A stretch of DNA of 64,000 nucleotides. It comes from Nonomuraea dietziae (GTDB lineage Bacteria; Actinomycetota; Actinomycetes; Streptosporangiales; Streptosporangiaceae). The notes under the pieces were generated by a model. The model did not search any database. It was given only the letters and a program-made list of their open reading frames with translations, and was not told where the DNA came from. Shown here piece by piece: positions 17,172 through 24,331 of the stretch. The stretch is from contig NZ_JACIBV010000001.1 of the NCBI RefSeq assembly GCF_014195505.1, forward strand, positions 8,432,001 to 8,496,000, in the 5' to 3' direction. The translations under genes were made by a program, and so were the position numbers. Positions within the stretch are counted from its first letter, which is position 1; each line of letters begins with the position of its first letter.

Positions 17172-18208
17172 GGGCCGTAGGGATCCTTCGCCTGCAGCGC
17201 CTTGCGGGTGACGTCGACGATGTCGTGCTCGGTGTAGGCCTTCGGCAGCGGCAGCTCGATGCGCCTGAACAACTCCTCGACCTCCTCGACCGTGGGCTCG
17301 TCGCTCAGCGGCACCGCCTTGTAGCGTTCGATCGGCACCCTGCGCGCCTGCTCCAGGCTGAGCCTCAGCTCCGAGTCGCAGTTCTCGTAGTAGAAGGTGC
17401 CCGCCAGCGCGCTCATCGCCCTGTTCGGATCCTCGACCGTCATGATCAGCCTGGTGGCCGACAGGTCCCAGCGGAAGGTCGTCATCGTGTGCGAGAGGCC
17501 GACGCTGATGTCGAGCAGGCCGTAGCGCTGCCGGTGCCAGAAGGCGGCCAGGATCGTCGCGTAGGACTCCTTCCTGGCCCTGTCGGTCGTCCAGCGCTCG
17601 CCCGTGCCGTCGGGCAGATCCGACAGGGAGCGGCGGTAGTGCGCGTAGGCCTCGCACACCTCCTCGTTGGTCGGGTCGACGATCTCGACCGTGATCGTGA
17701 GGTGGCGTCTGACCTTGCGGGAGGCGGCGACGCACTCGGGCAGCGTGACCGCGCGCAGGTAGGTGCCCGTGCCGCCCTTGAAGCTCCACCTGGTGGTGTC
17801 CTTGCGGGCGGCGGCGAGCGCCTCGCCGATCTCCTGCCTGTTGCCCAGCACCCTGACGAGCTGCAGCTCGTCGAGCGCCTTGCGGGTGCCCTCGACCAGC
17901 GACTCCAGCTGGTCGAGCCGCTGCAGCCGCTCGGGCAGCTGGGCCAGCGCGCCCGAGGTGATGGTGCGCTCGACGGGGGCCTGCCGTACGCGGTCTCTGA
18001 GCAGGGCCGTGGCGACCAGGGCCAGGATGACCAGGGTCGCGGCGCTGATCACCTGCCGCTGGACGTCGTCGCCCTTGGGGCCGAACATCTCGCCCGGCAT
18101 GATGCCCATCACGCCCACGACGATCGCGAGCGTCAGCGCGATGGCGCCGTCGGCGTTCTGCGCCGCCCAGGGCGCGGCCCGCTTCACCGCCGTGACGAGC
18201 CGCTTCAT
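17168..18208 (-). CDS. Two-TM protein, paralogue of the STAND-linked protein
   Basis: This 346-residue protein has two hydrophobic helices (about residues 21-37 and 52-70), a predicted coiled-coil linker and a C-terminal domain clearly homologous to the protein at 7937-8899. Shared blocks include W-x-FKG-x-TGT-x-x-RAVTLPEC (here 131-149), YATILAA-x-W-x-RQR, LLDI-x-V-x-LS-x-T, FRWDLS and a final DPY. ATG 18208 was chosen over the in-frame ATG at 18244 because GGAGGAGGT lies 12 bases upstream. It is the first gene of the membrane protein - cupin - phosphatase operon. The function is unknown. Confidence 0.7.
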   Translation of the reverse strand: MKRLVTAVKRAAPWAAQNADGAIALTLAIVVGVMGIMPGEMFGPKGDDVQRQVISAATLVILALVATALLRDRVRQAPVERTITSGALAQLPERLQRLDQLESLVEGTRKALDELQLVRVLGNRQEIGEALAAARKDTTRWSFKGGTGTYLRAVTLPECVAASRKVRRHLTITVEIVDPTNEEVCEAYAHYRRSLSDLPDGTGERWTTDRARKESYATILAAFWHRQRYGLLDISVGLSHTMTTFRWDLSATRLIMTVEDPNRAMSALAGTFYYENCDSELRLSLEQARRVPIERYKAVPLSDEPTVEEVEELFRRIELPLPKAYTEHDIVDVTRKALQAKDPYGP

Positions 18209-18335
18209 GGTGTGCCCCGCACCTCCTCCGAACCCCCACGCCATGGTAACGAGGGCACCAGGCGATCACCAGCGCATGACGACACCTGATCGCGGAACGG
18301 CGGAGCGACGGGCTCCCGCCTGTGCACAAGAAGGA

Positions 18336-18365
18336 GGCGCGAGGGGCCCCGCAGCCCCTCGCGCC
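18336..18365 (-). terminator. Hairpin downstream of the Spo0M gene
   Basis: GGCGCGAGGGG (18336-18346) and CCCCTCGCGCC (18355-18365) form an 11-bp perfect stem with an 8-base loop, starting 14 bases after the spo0M stop codon. There is no T-run, which is common in high-GC actinobacteria. Confidence 0.65.
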
Positions 18366-18378
18366 GGTGCGGGAACGA

Positions 18379-19152
18379 CTAGAACCAGCCGCGCCTGCGG
18401 GCCATCTGCTCCAGGCCCGCCTGCAGCGCCTGCTCGGCGGCGCCGGGGTTGTCGCCGTAGCGGACGGTGAAGCGGTTGTAGGAGTCGTGGCTGGAGCTGA
18501 GGAAGCCGCCGCGCTTGTCGGCCTCCAGGATGACGTCCATCTGGGTGGGGCCGGCGATGAACGTCAGCTCCAGCTCGTTGAAGTGGCCACGCCACTGACC
18601 GCCCGCGTAGTACTCGATCTCCTGGAAGAACGGCATCGTCGAGCCGTAGAGCGTGCCACGCTCCAGGTCGGCCTTCTTGAAGCGGAAGCCCATCCGGTCG
18701 AGCGCGCCGATGACGTGCTCCTGCGCGGGCAGCGGCGCGACGTGCAACGGGTCGAGATCGCCCTTGTCCAGCGCGCCCGCCAGCGCGAGCTCGGTCTGCA
18801 CGCCGAGCCGCATGCCGTGCAGGGGGTGACCGCCGATCGCGCTGATCGGCGTCTCCCACGGCACGGGGATCTCGAACGGCTGTGCGTGCGCGGCCCCCGC
18901 GGCCAGCTGGAAGGAGCCCGCCACCTGCTGGCGCAGGAAGCTGTAGGTGGTCTTGTACTCGTTGTCGCCGCTCTCCACCTCGACGACGGCGGTCAGGTCG
19001 ATGGTGATGCCGTCGACCTTGTAGTCGGAGCCGCCGCTCTTGAAGTTGACCACGCCGCGCAGGGGCTCACCAGGGCGGACGGTGGGGGTGCTCAGAACCG
19101 TGTCGACCTCGACGCCCGCACCGAAGGCGGCCATCAGCTTGCGGAACACCAT
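18379..19152 (-). CDS. Spo0M (SpoOM) family sporulation-control protein
   Basis: This 257-residue protein has the arrestin-like fold of Spo0M, known in Bacillus as a sporulation control protein that may bind cell-division or cytoskeletal partners. Recognisable features are the N-terminal MVFRKLMAAFGAGVEVDTVL, the PGEPLRGVVNFKSGG strand region, PFEIPVPWETPIS and the conserved C-terminal FNELELTFIAGP. The ATG at 19152 has GAGGAG 6 bases upstream. It lies 20 bases after the second SPFH gene, so it forms one operon with the two SPFH proteins. The role in this organism is inferred from family and context. Confidence 0.88.
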   Translation of the reverse strand: MVFRKLMAAFGAGVEVDTVLSTPTVRPGEPLRGVVNFKSGGSDYKVDGITIDLTAVVEVESGDNEYKTTYSFLRQQVAGSFQLAAGAAHAQPFEIPVPWETPISAIGGHPLHGMRLGVQTELALAGALDKGDLDPLHVAPLPAQEHVIGALDRMGFRFKKADLERGTLYGSTMPFFQEIEYYAGGQWRGHFNELELTFIAGPTQMDVILEADKRGGFLSSSHDSYNRFTVRYGDNPGAAEQALQAGLEQMARRRGWF

Positions 19153-19172
19153 GGGGTTCTCCTCGGAGGTTT

Positions 19173-20402
19173 TTACTGGCCAACGGGCGGCTTGGCCTGG
19201 CCGTTCCCTGCGATCCTGGGCAAGAGCTGAGCCAGGAGCAAGGTGGAGAGCGCCGAGTCGCCCTGACCGCTCGCCGTACGCACGACGAGGGGCTGTGGGG
19301 CGCTCTCGGCCAGCTTGGCACCGACGTCCAGACGGCGGCGGGCCAGCTCGTACTGCAGGACCGCGCGGTTGTCGCGGTAGGAGTGTGCCAGGTGGCGCAG
19401 CGCCTTCGCCTCGTTCTCCGCGGAGGTGAGGTCGGCCTTGCCGCGCGCCTCGATCTCCCAGCGCACGCGCTGGGCCTCGGTCTCCTGCTCCTCCAGCATG
19501 CGGGCGACGTCCTTGCGGGCGGTGTTGGCCGCGGCCCTGACCTCCACGACGCGGGCGTCGCGGGTCTTCTTCGACCGCTCGATCTCCATCAGCAGCGTGT
19601 CGATGCGGCGCTTGCGGGTCAGCTCCCACTCACGCTCGTAGGCCGACAGCTCCTTGGCGATCTTCTCTCTGGTGGCCAGGTGCTGCTGGTACTGGTCGGG
19701 CAGCTGCACGTCGGGGATGTTGGCGCCGGTGATGCGCACGCCGTACCTGCCGAGCTGGCGGTTGAGGGCGTCCTGCACGTCGCCGACGTCGGAGCCGCGC
19801 AGGTCGTAGGCGCGCTCGGTGTTGACCTTGCGGCTGCGCTGCCTGATCGCGTCCTGCACGGCGCTCGAGAGCACCAGGTCGAAGTTGCCCGCGCCGATCG
19901 TGCGGACGAACGCCACGGGATCGACGATGCGGAACTTCAGGAAGAACTCGATCGACTTCAGCGGCACGTTCTCGGCCGTGGGGGAGGAGGAGATGGGCGC
20001 GGAGTAGGGGATCTCGGTGGAGGTGTCGACGACCGCGTCGACCCTGTCCCAGGGCAGCCACAGGTAGTGGCGGCCAGGAGGCAGGACCCCCGTGATGGCG
20101 CCCCACCTGCTGCGCACGCCCGTGGTGCCCTCCTCGATCTCGATGATGGCGCGCCGCCACATCCAGAAGAGGCCGACGAGCAGGACGAGGACGGCGGCCA
20201 GCGCCGCGAGTATGAGCCCGGCGACGACGGCCATGCCGGCGAAGTAGATGGCCAGGAACACCAGCGTCACCCAGGCGAAGCCGCGCCGGTCCTTGGGGAT
20301 GACCACGGGGACGAGCTGGCCCTGCTCGCCACCGCGCAGCAGCTGGCGGATGTCGGACCAGGAGGCCAGCGACTCCTTGATCTTGGAGAAGTCCCTGTTC
20401 AT
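19173..20402 (-). CDS. SPFH/Band 7 domain membrane protein (second of pair)
   Basis: This 409-residue protein has two adjacent hydrophobic helices (about residues 44-83), an SPFH domain (about 86-240, starting IIEIEEGTTGVRSRWGAITG) and a long charged coiled coil (about 240-375). SPFH proteins assemble into rings or microdomains on the inner face of the membrane. The start ATG overlaps the stop of the upstream SPFH gene in an ATGA, indicating coupled synthesis and probably a hetero-oligomer, like HflK/HflC, although neither protein is a close HflK/C match. Confidence 0.88.
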   Translation of the reverse strand: MNRDFSKIKESLASWSDIRQLLRGGEQGQLVPVVIPKDRRGFAWVTLVFLAIYFAGMAVVAGLILAALAAVLVLLVGLFWMWRRAIIEIEEGTTGVRSRWGAITGVLPPGRHYLWLPWDRVDAVVDTSTEIPYSAPISSSPTAENVPLKSIEFFLKFRIVDPVAFVRTIGAGNFDLVLSSAVQDAIRQRSRKVNTERAYDLRGSDVGDVQDALNRQLGRYGVRITGANIPDVQLPDQYQQHLATREKIAKELSAYEREWELTRKRRIDTLLMEIERSKKTRDARVVEVRAAANTARKDVARMLEEQETEAQRVRWEIEARGKADLTSAENEAKALRHLAHSYRDNRAVLQYELARRRLDVGAKLAESAPQPLVVRTASGQGDSALSTLLLAQLLPRIAGNGQAKPPVGQ

Positions 20403-22309
20403 CGGGCGTCACCCTCCTGCGCGTCGTTGGTGGCCCGCGGCTGCTGCGCCGGCCAGACCGGGGTGCCCGGCGGGCGGGCGCCCTGCGCGTCGGGCGGGGT
20501 GGGCCACCCCGAGGGCGGCGTCTGTGCGGCGGGGCCCCTGCTCACGGGCGGAGCGGGTGGCGCCTCCGGCGCGGGCGCCGGAGGCGTCGCCTGGGCGGGA
20601 CGCTCGTAGGCGGGCAGCGACCTGGGCACCGGCGGCGGACCAGGGTTCTGGCCCTGGCTCCTGCCCTGGTCGGGCAGGCGCATCGGGCGCTCGATGGTGG
20701 TCTCGGCGTCGGCGGTCGCCCACTCGGGCTCGGCCGCGGCCGGAACGGCGGGCTGCTCGGCGATCGCCGGCTCGGCGGTCTCGGTGGCGCCCCTGAGCAG
20801 GGCGGCGATCTCCTCGCCCCGGTCATCGACGCGCTGGCCGATCTCGTCCAGCCTCGACCTGATGGCCGCCATGTCCTCGGCGGAGAACAGCGCCGCGCCC
20901 CTGCCACCGACCAGCTGCTGGGCCAGGGCCAGGAAGTCGATGTCGCTCTCCTCGCCGACCTGCACGACCTGCGGCAGCCGTCCAGCGACCGACTCCAGCT
21001 TGTCCAGCAGGTCCTGCTGGAAGCGGTACTCGAGGATCTCGGGCGCCTCGGCGGCCGACAGCGCGCGGATGTCGAGCGCCTGGGCCTCCAGCAGCGCGGC
21101 GTTGGCGTTGGCGGTCGACTCCGCCTCCACCAGCCGCTGCCTGGCCTGGGCCTTGGCCTGATGCGAGGCCCGCTCGAGAGCGGTGTCCATCCGTGCCTGG
21201 TAGGCGGCGATCTCGGCCTGGATGGCGCTCAGCGTCTCCTGCAGCCCGGCGAGCTCCTTGACCAGGTCGCCCTCGTTCTGCTCCTTGCGCAGCTGCAGCT
21301 CGTACTCGTAGGTGTAGGCCTCCTTGGCCACCCTGACCATCTCGGGGGCCGCCAGGTCCATCCGGTACTCCTGGCTGGACGGCTCGGCGTGCGTGATGTT
21401 CACGTCCGTCAGCCGTACGGCCGGCAGGAACTGCTGGTTGAGGTTGTCGAGCATGCCGAGCGTGCTCTCACCCACGAGGTCGTAGATGTCCTCGGCGCGC
21501 TGGGCGTAGATGAGCGAGCGGGTGACCTCGCTGATGGCGTTCTGCAGCTTGGACTGGAAGCCGCTGACCGAGCCCAGCACGAAGATGAACTCCGCCGGGT
21601 TCTCGATCCTGAACTGCAGGAACAGGTCGACGCTCGCCTTGACGCCCTGCTGGGTCGGAGCCTCGCGGATGGGCGCGTTGAACGGGTACTCGCGGGTGGT
21701 GTTGACGATGTAGCTGACGCGCTTCCACGGGTTGAACAGCGTCACCCTGCCGGGGTCGGCGATGTGCACCAGCTTGCCGAACTTGGTGATCAGAGCCTTG
21801 CAGCCCTCGGGCACCATGACGACGCTGCGCCGCCACCACAGGAAGGCGGCGGCCAGCACCAGCACCACCCAGTAGTGCGGGCCGAACAGCACGTCGATGC
21901 CGGGCACCACGTTCCCGAGCGCGCCGACCAGGCCGAGCACCACGAGGACTACCAGTGGGATGACCACCTTCGCCGTGCTCCCCTTGGGGATCACGACGGG
22001 GGAGATGACGTGCAGCGGCTCGCCGTTCTTGCCGCGCTCGCTGAAACTGCGGCTGATGATCTCGCCGGCCTCGTTCAGCGACGCCGTGCGGGCCTCGATG
22101 ATCGTGCCGACGGAGGAGCCGCCGTCGCGGGCGGCGAGAAAGTCGTGCGCGTTGAGCTGGAACCCAGGTGCCTGCCCGGCCAGCTGCCCTGCCTGGCCCA
22201 CGGCCTGCCCGACGGCCTGGCCCACGGCCTGCCGGACGTCTCCGCCTTGGGCCACGGCCTGAGCTAGGCCCTGACCGGCCTGGATCAGGGCCTCTCTTGG
22301 TCGAGACAT
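20399..22309 (-). CDS. SPFH/Band 7 domain membrane protein (first of pair)
   Basis: This is a 636-residue protein. The N-terminal 50 residues contain a repetitive Ala/Gly/Gln helix (RQAVGQAVGQAVGQAGQLAG). Two hydrophobic helices follow (about 113-155), then an SPFH domain beginning SVVMVPEGCKALITKFGKL, a coiled-coil region rich in Ala/Glu/Gln, and a Pro-rich tail of about 130 residues. It is the first gene of the SPFH-SPFH-Spo0M operon. The organisation suggests a membrane scaffold to which the arrestin-like Spo0M may dock; that is inference. An upstream 83-base gap separates it from the sigma-associated gene. Confidence 0.86.
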   Translation of the reverse strand: MSRPREALIQAGQGLAQAVAQGGDVRQAVGQAVGQAVGQAGQLAGQAPGFQLNAHDFLAARDGGSSVGTIIEARTASLNEAGEIISRSFSERGKNGEPLHVISPVVIPKGSTAKVVIPLVVLVVLGLVGALGNVVPGIDVLFGPHYWVVLVLAAAFLWWRRSVVMVPEGCKALITKFGKLVHIADPGRVTLFNPWKRVSYIVNTTREYPFNAPIREAPTQQGVKASVDLFLQFRIENPAEFIFVLGSVSGFQSKLQNAISEVTRSLIYAQRAEDIYDLVGESTLGMLDNLNQQFLPAVRLTDVNITHAEPSSQEYRMDLAAPEMVRVAKEAYTYEYELQLRKEQNEGDLVKELAGLQETLSAIQAEIAAYQARMDTALERASHQAKAQARQRLVEAESTANANAALLEAQALDIRALSAAEAPEILEYRFQQDLLDKLESVAGRLPQVVQVGEESDIDFLALAQQLVGGRGAALFSAEDMAAIRSRLDEIGQRVDDRGEEIAALLRGATETAEPAIAEQPAVPAAAEPEWATADAETTIERPMRLPDQGRSQGQNPGPPPVPRSLPAYERPAQATPPAPAPEAPPAPPVSRGPAAQTPPSGWPTPPDAQGARPPGTPVWPAQQPRATNDAQEGDAR

Positions 22310-22392
22310 CGCACCTCTCTCATCGAATCACGGGGGATTCGTACCGTATCGGGCGAGCCTTGATGATCGCTTGCAAAAGGATTTCGGCATGG

Positions 22393-23598
22393 TCAGCGTC
22401 CCGCGACGGTGAGGTCGACGAGGATCTGCCTACCGTCCAGCTCGTAGGCGAGCAGACCTGGGGCGCGGTAGTCAAGGGGCGGCGCGGCCATCGTGTCGCC
22501 GACCGGCCTGATGCCGAGATCGCCCGCCTTGCCCGTGGCCAGGTCCACCAGCGCCACGCCCTTCGGCCGGGCTCCTTCCGTCATGGCGACGGTCACGAAC
22601 CTGTCGAGCGCGGGCAGGTCATGGGTGAACCCGGGTAGTTCGCGCTCGCGCGAGCCGTCGCGGGTGGCGGCCCTGTCCCCGCGTACGCACCAGGTGACCG
22701 CGCAGTCCCACGGCAGACGAGGGTCGTCCACGGGCAGGCTGACACCCCTGCGCTCGCCGGTCAGGACGTTCAACAGGTCGCCGAAGGGCGGCCTTTGGAA
22801 GTCCTTCTTCCTGCGCGGGTGCTGGAAGGAGGCCGCCCACGGCCAGCGCAGCAGGTGGCGTCCCGTGCTTCCCTCGACCTTCGAGGGCCTGCCGCCCGAC
22901 AGCGGGGCCTGGAACAGCCCGCCGTCACGCCCCAAGGACCAGACGACCTTCCCCTCCGCCACGGCCAGGTTGCCGATCTCGGCCCTGCCCGGTCTGTCCT
23001 CGAAGGAGGTGACCTTTCGCTGCGCGCCACCCTTCTCCGGCGCCGCCCAGATGTCGACGACCCTGCGCTCGCCGTCCTTGCGGAGGGTCCACCACACGAG
23101 TTGGCCGTCGCCGAGAGCGGTGAAGCTCCAGGACACCACCGTGCCCTTCGGCACCCGCACCGCCACGAGTCGCTCCGCCCTGCGGGTGTCGAGATGGTAG
23201 GCCCACAGGCCGTCCGACCTGTCGGCGTTGCCGTCCCGCAGCGTGCGGACCAGCACGGTGTCCTTGTCCAGGAATCTCTCCGGGGTGTACGGCCTGCCGT
23301 TCGGGAGCGTGCGGGAGGCCGTGTGGACCGCGCCTGGCCACGCCTTCCTGATCGGCACGACCTCGGCGGTGCCCGACGCGGGTGCGGCGGGCACGGGACG
23401 CGCGTGCGAGATCGCGTTCGTCGCGACGAATCCGGCCACCGTGACCAGGGCCACGGCCGCCGCCCCCGCCGCGGCCGTGCCCCTGCGACGGCGGCGGCGG
23501 GTGGCGTCGACCCGGTGGAGGAGGTCGGAGGGCGCGGTGGGTGCCCGCTCCACGGAACGGGACAGAGACGCGGACAGCAGCTTTTCCATGTCGTTCAT
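22393..23598 (-). CDS. Membrane-anchored protein linked to the ECF sigma factor (putative anti-sigma)
   Basis: This 401-residue protein has a short cytoplasmic N-terminus with an Arg-rich patch, one transmembrane helix (about residues 40-62) and a large extracytoplasmic domain whose repeated Trp-containing strands look like a TolB-like beta-propeller. It lies 127 bases downstream of a SigE-family sigma gene in the same direction. That placement, with the single TM, suggests a sensor or anti-sigma partner, but no zinc-binding anti-sigma motif (HxxxCxxC) is present. Start 23598 (MNDMEKLL) has GGGAGA 7 bases upstream; a slightly longer in-frame ATG exists. Confidence 0.65.
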   Translation of the reverse strand: MNDMEKLLSASLSRSVERAPTAPSDLLHRVDATRRRRRRGTAAAGAAAVALVTVAGFVATNAISHARPVPAAPASGTAEVVPIRKAWPGAVHTASRTLPNGRPYTPERFLDKDTVLVRTLRDGNADRSDGLWAYHLDTRRAERLVAVRVPKGTVVSWSFTALGDGQLVWWTLRKDGERRVVDIWAAPEKGGAQRKVTSFEDRPGRAEIGNLAVAEGKVVWSLGRDGGLFQAPLSGGRPSKVEGSTGRHLLRWPWAASFQHPRRKKDFQRPPFGDLLNVLTGERRGVSLPVDDPRLPWDCAVTWCVRGDRAATRDGSRERELPGFTHDLPALDRFVTVAMTEGARPKGVALVDLATGKAGDLGIRPVGDTMAAPPLDYRAPGLLAYELDGRQILVDLTVAGR

Positions 23599-23725
23599 CG
23601 GAGGCTCTCCCATGCGAGTGTCCGGGCGGCGGTGGCAGCGGCGGCGGGGGTTGCAGAGGCGCCGGCAGCGGCGGGGACGCGGGCGGTGGCGCCGGTGTCC
23701 GCGCCAGTGCGGGGCAGGGCGCGGC

Positions 23726-24229
23726 TCATCTCGTCCGCTCCGGCTGGAGGGCCAGGTGGAGGCCCGCTCTCAGCTTGTCGAGGGCGCGGGAGGCCTGGCT
23801 GCGGACGGTGCCGAGAGAGACGCCCAGCATGGCGGCGATCTCCGCGTCCGGGCGGTCCTCGTAGTAGCGCAGGACGATCACTGCCCGCTGGCGGCGGGGG
23901 AGCAGTGACAGCTGCCGCCACAGGTCGGAGTCGAAGTCGGCCCACTGGGACGGCGTGTCGGCCGTCTGCCTGTCGGGGGGCTCCCACGTGAGGTGCTCGC
24001 GCCGCCTTCTCCGCCACACCGCGATGTGCAGGCGCGTCATCGTCACCCTGACGTAGCTCTCGGGGTCGTGCTTGCTGCGCACGCGCGACCAGGAGCCTCG
24101 CAACCGCACCAGCGCCTCCTGCACCAGGTCCGCCGCGTCGTGCGGATTGCCGGTGAGCGCGTAGGCGTACCTCATCAGCGCGTCGGCCCGGTCGGCGACG
24201 AACGTCTCGAACAGCAGGTCGTCGGTCAT
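23726..24229 (-). CDS. SigE-family ECF RNA polymerase sigma factor
   Basis: This 167-residue ECF sigma factor directs RNA polymerase to a small regulon. Region 2 is FVADRADALMRYAYALTGNP (about residues 10-29) with DLVQEALVRL, and region 4 is LPRRQRAVIVLRYYEDRPDA followed by the helix-turn-helix EIAAMLGVSLGTVRSQASRA (about 127-147). The ATG at 24229 follows GGAAGGGA. The downstream gene is a probable membrane partner. Its own promoter may be the GCAAC...CGTCT pair at 24278-24252. Confidence 0.92.
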   Translation of the reverse strand: MTDDLLFETFVADRADALMRYAYALTGNPHDAADLVQEALVRLRGSWSRVRSKHDPESYVRVTMTRLHIAVWRRRRREHLTWEPPDRQTADTPSQWADFDSDLWRQLSLLPRRQRAVIVLRYYEDRPDAEIAAMLGVSLGTVRSQASRALDKLRAGLHLALQPERTR

Positions 24230-24251
24230 CTGGTCCCTTCCATCCCGATAT

Positions 24252-24278
24252 AGACGGGCGGGAGGAGCCTGGCGTTGC
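24252..24278 (-). promoter_or_regulatory. Candidate ECF-type autoregulatory promoter
   Basis: On the minus strand GCAAC (24278-24274) and CGTCT (24256-24252) are separated by 17 bases. This resembles the AAC/CGTC-type promoters used by ECF sigma factors. It lies just upstream of the sigma gene's ribosome-binding site, which would fit positive autoregulation. The motif is short and could be chance. Confidence 0.35.
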
Positions 24279-24331
24279 ACGGAGGCGGCTCGCCGTCAGA
24301 AATGTCGGTGCCACCGCCTACAGTGAGAAAC

